Shown here: positions 60,413 through 64,000 of the stretch, one piece after another
How the letters are laid out: each line of letters starts with the position of its first letter
Position numbering within the stretch: the first letter of the stretch is position 1
The notes under the pieces: generated by a model
What the model saw: only the letters and a program-made list of their open reading frames with translations
Told to the model about the DNA's origin: nothing
Database searches by the model: none
Assembly: GCF_019704555.1 (NCBI RefSeq)
Contig: NZ_AP024745.1
Coordinates: 3,914,501-3,978,500 of the forward strand
Direction: 5' to 3'
Length of the DNA: 64,000 nt
Source of the DNA: Actinoplanes sp. L3-i22
Lineage (GTDB): Bacteria; Actinomycetota; Actinomycetes; Mycobacteriales; Micromonosporaceae
Translations under genes and position numbers: made by a program

Positions 60413-60673
60413 GCGCGCCTGAGCCGCGGCCACGGTCGGTCCGGCCCGGAGCGCGGCGGCGGCGTGTGCCGGCTTCGCGCGCCTGAGCCGCGGTCGCGGT
60501 CGGTCCGGCCCGGAGCGCGGCGGCGGCGTGTGCCGGCTTCGCGCGCCTGAGCCGCGGCCACGGTCGGTCCCGCCCGGAGCGCGGCGGCGTGTGTCGGCTT
60601 CGCGCGTCTTGGCCGCGGTCGCGGTTCGGCCTGGCGTGCGGCGGCGTGTGTCGGCTTCGCGCCTCAGCCGCGG
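60413..60673. repeat. 57-64 bp tandem repeat between two genes
   Basis: Copies start at 60413, 60477, 60541 and 60602, with a partial fifth at 60659. Spacing is 64, 64, 61 and 57 bp; copies 1 and 2 are nearly identical and later ones have deletions and substitutions. The end reaches the 3' end of the TPR gene. No spacers are present, so it is not a CRISPR array. Confidence 0.9.
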
Positions 60674-61743
60674 TAGCGCTCCGCCCGCAGCTCGGCGGCT
60701 TCCGCGAGCATGGCCTCGGCGTCCCGCGATTGTTCCTCGGTGACATCCGGCCGGGCCTGGATGCGGTCGGCCTGCTCGGTCAGCGCCGTCGCCAGGCCCA
60801 GCAGCTCCCGTCGCCGGTTCGCGGCCAGGCTCTCGCGGGCCGCCGCGATCGCCTGCGTGCCCAGGTCGGTGGCGGCCGTCGGCTGCCCGGCCGCGTCCAG
60901 CCGCCGGGCGTGGCGCCGCAGGATGAAGGCGTAGTGGGGCAGGAACGCGGCCCGGTTCGCGGCGAGTGCTTCCTGCGCCAGGTCGACTGCCTCGCGGCCC
61001 GCGGCGAGCGCTTCCTGCGCCAGGTCGACCGCCTCGCGGCCCGCGTCGAGCGCTGGGCCGGATCGGTCGAGGGCGGCGAGCCGGTCGGCGAGCAGGTTGA
61101 GGGCCCGGGCCAGCCACGGTAGCTGGGCGGCCCGGTTGCGGCCGATCAGTTCCCGGCGCAGGCGCACGGCCTCCTCGTAGAGCGGCACCGCCTCCGCGTC
61201 GGTCTCGGCCAGCGCCGCTCGATTACTCACCGCCTCGGCAAGTTTGCCCAGGTAGGCGTCCCGATCGGCGGCGGCCAGCGCCCGGAACACCGCCAGCGAC
61301 TCGGTCATCGCGGCCCGGGCCTCGTCGGCCCGGTCCGCCGCGGACAGCCCGGTGGCGTACGCGGACAGCGCCGAGGCCAGCCCGGCCCGGCCGGCGACCG
61401 GGTCGGTCGTGCTGATCTCGCGCTGGAGCGTGACCGATTCCTCGGCCGCGGCCAGCGACTCCGGCCAGCGGGACACCTTCGACAGCGCCAGGGCCTGGTT
61501 GCTCAGGGCCTTGGCCAGGGAGGGGAGTCGTCCGGGACGGTCCTGCCGGACCAGTGCGCGATGGCGGGCGACGGACTCGGTCGCGGTCTGTGCCGCCTCC
61601 GCCCAGCGGCCCGCCCGCATGAGCCGGTTGGCCTGGTTGAGCAGCGCCCGGGCCTGCTCGACGGCCAGCTCGACCCCGGCCGGCGTCGCAGTTCGCTGCC
61701 GGGCCGCGGGGTCGCCGCCCCGCAGCCGATGAAGCCAGTCCAT
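60664..61743 (-). CDS. TPR-repeat protein
   Basis: A 359-residue cytoplasmic protein made of tetratricopeptide-like helices (LLNQANRLMRAGRWAEAAQTATESVARHR, LSNQALALSKVSRWPESLAAAEESV, LAEAVSNRAALAETDAEAVPLYEEAVRLR). It belongs to a group common in Actinoplanes and Streptomyces that scaffold protein complexes. One 14-residue unit (AGREAVDLAQEALA) is duplicated in tandem (42-bp DNA repeat near 60969-61052), probably a recent slippage event. A leaderless promoter (TAGATT, 61750-61755 on the minus strand, 6 nt before the ATG) is visible. Partners are unknown. Confidence 0.75.
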   Translation of the reverse strand: MDWLHRLRGGDPAARQRTATPAGVELAVEQARALLNQANRLMRAGRWAEAAQTATESVARHRALVRQDRPGRLPSLAKALSNQALALSKVSRWPESLAAAEESVTLQREISTTDPVAGRAGLASALSAYATGLSAADRADEARAAMTESLAVFRALAAADRDAYLGKLAEAVSNRAALAETDAEAVPLYEEAVRLRRELIGRNRAAQLPWLARALNLLADRLAALDRSGPALDAGREAVDLAQEALAAGREAVDLAQEALAANRAAFLPHYAFILRRHARRLDAAGQPTAATDLGTQAIAAARESLAANRRRELLGLATALTEQADRIQARPDVTEEQSRDAEAMLAEAAELRAERYRG

Positions 61744-61749
61744 GGCGGC

Positions 61750-61755
61750 AATCTA
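61750..61755 (-). promoter_or_regulatory. -10 element for a leaderless start
   Basis: TAGATT on the minus strand, 6 nt before the ATG of the TPR gene at 61743. Confidence 0.5.
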
Positions 61756-61817
61756 CGACGACCGATCAATCCCTGCCACCCGCGGCGGCGGGCGGGGAGC
61801 GACCCTGGCCGGCGGGG

Positions 61818-61924
61818 CAGGCGGGGAGGGCCCGGCAGCGGCGGGGCAGGCGGGGAGGGCCCGGCGGCGGCGCAGGCGGGGAGGGCCCGGCGGCGGCGCA
61901 GGCGGGGAGGGCCCGGCGGCGGGG
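61818..61924. repeat. GC-rich tandem repeat
   Basis: Four copies of a CAGGCGGGGAGGGCCCGGC-containing unit start at 61818, 61847, 61873 and 61899 (periods 29, 26, 26 bp). They fill the gap between the TPR gene and the PepSY gene; no gene is supported there. Confidence 0.85.
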
Positions 61925-61995
61925 CAGCGGCTGTGGCCGGCGGGAGAGGGGGCCGGCCGCGGCGGGGGAGTGGCCGCGGCCGGCGGGATTGTCGG

Positions 61996-63438
61996 TCAGT
62001 GGCCGGCGGGGGCCGGACTGACCGGGATGTTCGGGGTACGGCGGCGTCGGAGCGTGGTGAGGATCAGGTCGAGGGCCAGGAACGCCAGCAGCGGGATGCC
62101 GAACAGCGGCAGGAACCAGCCGACCGCGAAGAGCACCGGCAGGCCGACCGCGATCGACCAGGCCGGAAGGCCGGTCCAGTTGCCGCCGGCCGGTGCGGCG
62201 CCGGCCAGGGCGCGGCGGTCGGTGCGGGTGGGGCGGCGCTGCCACCACATCCGGTAGCCCCAGATGATCACGCAGATCAGGCCCAGGGCCAGCGCGGCGA
62301 GCAGGATCTGGTTGGGCAGGCCGAACAGCTGGCCCATGTGGGCGTAGATGCCCCACTGGGTCAGCTTGGCCAGCAGCGGCCAGTCCGCGAAGTCGATCCG
62401 CTCGACGATCTTCCCGGTCGAGTCGACGGCGACCGCGTCCCGGCCGACCGGCCAGAGGCTGTCGTTGCCGGTGACGCTCCAGGCCGTGCCCGCGTCGGCC
62501 GGGACGGCGATCGACACCGCGCCGGTCAGCCCGGCGTCGCGGGCGGACTGGTAGACCGTGGTGATCGCGCCCGGGTCGACCGCGGCGGCCTCGGCGGCGC
62601 CGCCCATGGTCATGCCGTCGTGGTGCCCGCCGGAGGTGGCCGCGGCCGTGCCGGTCAGCGACGTGGAGACGGCCGGGCGGCTGGCGTCGAACGAGTCGAT
62701 GATCGCGTCGAAGTTCGCGCCGGCGTGGTTCGACCAGGTCAGCCCGGTCGCGGAGAGGAACAGCAGGCCGACCGCGATCCACAGGCCGGTCGCCGCGTGC
62801 CAGCCCCGGGTGCGGCGGACGCCCTTGCGGGCGGCCAGGTCCGGGACGAGCATGCGCCGCCTGGCCGTGGCGTGCCGGCGCCACCACAGGAGCACGCCGC
62901 CGAGCGCGAGGACCCACAGCCAACTCGCGGCCAGCTCGGAGTAGAGCGCGCCGGTCTCGCCGAGGTGAAGGTTGGCGTGCAGGTTGTCCAGCCACTCGTT
63001 GAGCGGGGTCGCGGTCCACCAGGTGGTCAGCTCGCCGGTGACCTTGCCGGTGTACGGGTCGACATACACCGTCCGCTGGTGGTCGGCGTCCAGCGCCGGG
63101 TCGGAGAAGTCGACCTGGGTGGTGACGGAGCGGTCTCCCGGTCGTACCGTCAGCAATTGTCCCCCGGGATGAGCGGCCCGGGCCGCGGCAACCTGATCGG
63201 CCAGCGGCAAGGCCGCGGCCCCGGGGTTCTCGACCGTCAACTCGGTGCTGTAGATAATTTTCTCCAGCTGCGGAGTGAACGCGTAGAGCATCCCGGTGGT
63301 GGCCGCGACCAGTAGGAACGGCGCGACCAGCAGGCCGGCGTAGAAGTGCAGGCGCAGCAGCAGACCGCCGAACGCGGACGGCGTGCGCGCGAGTCGCGGC
63401 AGCGGGGTGGGGGTGCTGAGCTCGGGGTGCACGGCCAT
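61996..63438 (-). CDS. PepSY-TM membrane protein
   Basis: A 480-residue membrane protein. ATG 63438 follows GAGGA; the longer frame is rejected. The typical PepSY-associated TM arrangement is visible: a first helix (LRLHFYAGLLVAPFLLVAATTGMLYAF), a long extracytoplasmic region with PepSY-like segments (LTVRPGDRSVTTQVDF, YVDPYTGKVTGEL), a second helix pair, a second external part with a His-rich stretch (SGGHHDGMTMGG) and further helices near the end. Similar proteins relate to iron or siderophore reduction or to copper handling; the His/Met-rich stretch hints at metal binding. Function is unproven. Confidence 0.85.
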   Translation of the reverse strand: MAVHPELSTPTPLPRLARTPSAFGGLLLRLHFYAGLLVAPFLLVAATTGMLYAFTPQLEKIIYSTELTVENPGAAALPLADQVAAARAAHPGGQLLTVRPGDRSVTTQVDFSDPALDADHQRTVYVDPYTGKVTGELTTWWTATPLNEWLDNLHANLHLGETGALYSELAASWLWVLALGGVLLWWRRHATARRRMLVPDLAARKGVRRTRGWHAATGLWIAVGLLFLSATGLTWSNHAGANFDAIIDSFDASRPAVSTSLTGTAAATSGGHHDGMTMGGAAEAAAVDPGAITTVYQSARDAGLTGAVSIAVPADAGTAWSVTGNDSLWPVGRDAVAVDSTGKIVERIDFADWPLLAKLTQWGIYAHMGQLFGLPNQILLAALALGLICVIIWGYRMWWQRRPTRTDRRALAGAAPAGGNWTGLPAWSIAVGLPVLFAVGWFLPLFGIPLLAFLALDLILTTLRRRRTPNIPVSPAPAGH

Positions 63439-63649
63439 CGGCTGTCCTCGTCGAGGTGTCGGCGGCGCGGTGGGTGCGCCGGCATCCGGGGTTGCAGTCG
63501 ACGCGCCGGGATTCCGGTCGGAGCGTCGCCCGGATAGTCGCCGGAAGCGTCCCGCTGGTTCCCAGCGACTTTTCAGCCGGCGATGGGTGACGTACGGCAC
63601 GAGGTGAGAAGCGCCCCTGGGCATCGTTGGACGGATTGTGGGAACTCAC

Positions 63650-64000
63650 ATGGTCATGACGGGGTGGGCGATGCGACGGCCGCCGGTTTTCGACGAGGAA
63701 CTCGCCCGGTGGACCATCGCCGGCGCGCCCGAGCTGCAGTTTCTGCGAGCGGAGCTGCAGCGGGCGGCGATGAGCCGGTCGGCGACCGCGGCCGACGGGG
63801 AGGACCTGGCGGAACGGTTGCAGATCGTCGCGACCGAGCTGGCCGGGAACGCGCTGCGGCACGGCCGGCCGCCGACCGTGGTGGTGCTGCACCGCTCGAA
63901 CGGAAAGCTGGTCATCGATGTCCTGGACGGCGACGCCGAGTCCGGCCCGGCGGTGGCCGACCGGCGTGCGGCGGGCGCCGGCGGGCTCGGGCTGCTGCTC
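63650..64000 (+). CDS. HATPase-type anti-sigma/regulatory kinase (cut by window edge)
   Basis: The frame opens at ATG 63650 with GGGA upstream and runs off the window, giving 117 residues. LQIVATELAGNALRHGRPPTVVV is the N-box of HATPase_c_2 domains, and GGLGLLL at the end is the start of the G-box. These are serine kinases of the RsbW/SpoIIAB type, or stand-alone ATP-binding regulators common in actinomycetes. They act on anti-anti-sigma partners. The end and any fused domain lie outside the window. Confidence 0.8.
   Translation, partial: MVMTGWAMRRPPVFDEELARWTIAGAPELQFLRAELQRAAMSRSATAADGEDLAERLQIVATELAGNALRHGRPPTVVVLHRSNGKLVIDVLDGDAESGPAVADRRAAGAGGLGLLL

Noticed and set aside
60413..60673. 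Possible CRISPR array
   Set aside because: Units are directly tandem and 57-64 bp long without unique spacers, and no cas genes are present.

Overview
The window is about 64 kb of very high-GC actinobacterial DNA. Codon use is strongly GC3-biased, GTG starts are frequent and many genes appear to be leaderless. The gene content suggests a Micromonosporaceae-type filamentous soil organism, probably Actinoplanes or a relative: Pro/Ala-rich Ser/Thr kinases, secreted glycoside hydrolases with carbohydrate-binding modules, a SAM-dependent methyltransferase of the DUF574 type, a methyl-accepting chemotaxis protein, an MmyB-like regulator with an SDR, and a secreted RCC1-repeat protein. The genus is inferred. 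No rRNA, tRNA, IS element, phage gene or CRISPR array was seen.

Layout. 1-4581: end of an MFS gene, then a small module of a GT-like protein, a PLP decarboxylase fused to a GNAT domain, and an MFS exporter. 4630-10510: secreted S1 protease with a ricin-type lectin domain, a divergent GH43 enzyme, a PQQ-like propeller protein, an ankyrin protein and a GT1 glycosyltransferase. 10511-19505: FeS-type photolyase, PH-domain membrane protein, Ser/Thr kinase, MarR with a flavin monooxygenase, alpha/beta hydrolase, SpoIIE-type phosphatase and chemoreceptor. 19559-21934: RCC1 protein and GH12-CBM2 cellulase, divergent around two perfect CebR-type boxes. 22192-25055: an overlapping two-gene operon whose products both begin with the same RHIM-like motif. 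25080-34104: GNAT, MmyB-like regulator/SDR, CHASE histidine kinase, carboxylate-amine ligase, M20 peptidase and FGGY sugar kinase. 34105-37778: repeat-rich, gene-poor stretch with a low-complexity protein, a LURP-one-like protein and two unknowns. 37757-46335: a sugar locus (GH13, two ABC permeases, binding lipoprotein, LacI regulator, GH87-like alpha-1,3-glucanase). 46407-50747: FAD monooxygenase with a tandem operator, sensor-type Ser/Thr kinase and diguanylate cyclase. 50757-57245: a divergent catabolic cluster (LigB/LigA-type dioxygenase, dehydrogenase, citryl-CoA lyase-like protein, CoA transferase, amidohydrolase, IclR). 57291-64000: methyltransferase, M14 carboxypeptidase, TPR protein, PepSY membrane protein and the start of a HATPase-type regulator.

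How the genes work together. Three parts look like coherent systems. (1) The GH87/LacI/ABC/GH13 locus fits secreted cleavage of alpha-1,3-glucan, import of the oligosaccharides and intracellular hydrolysis. (2) The 50757-57245 cluster fits ring cleavage followed by CoA activation and a citryl-CoA-type cleavage, under IclR control; its substrate is unknown. (3) The 22192-25055 pair is the strongest candidate for an undescribed system. A small helical protein and a large TPR/membrane protein share an N-terminal G-x-A-x-V-G-x-Q-I-G-x-L-x-G-D motif. This resembles the amyloid signalling (RHIM-like) motifs that couple receptor and effector proteins in immune-type signalling. Several intergenic regions carry GC-rich tandem repeats, which seem to be a general property of this genome segment.
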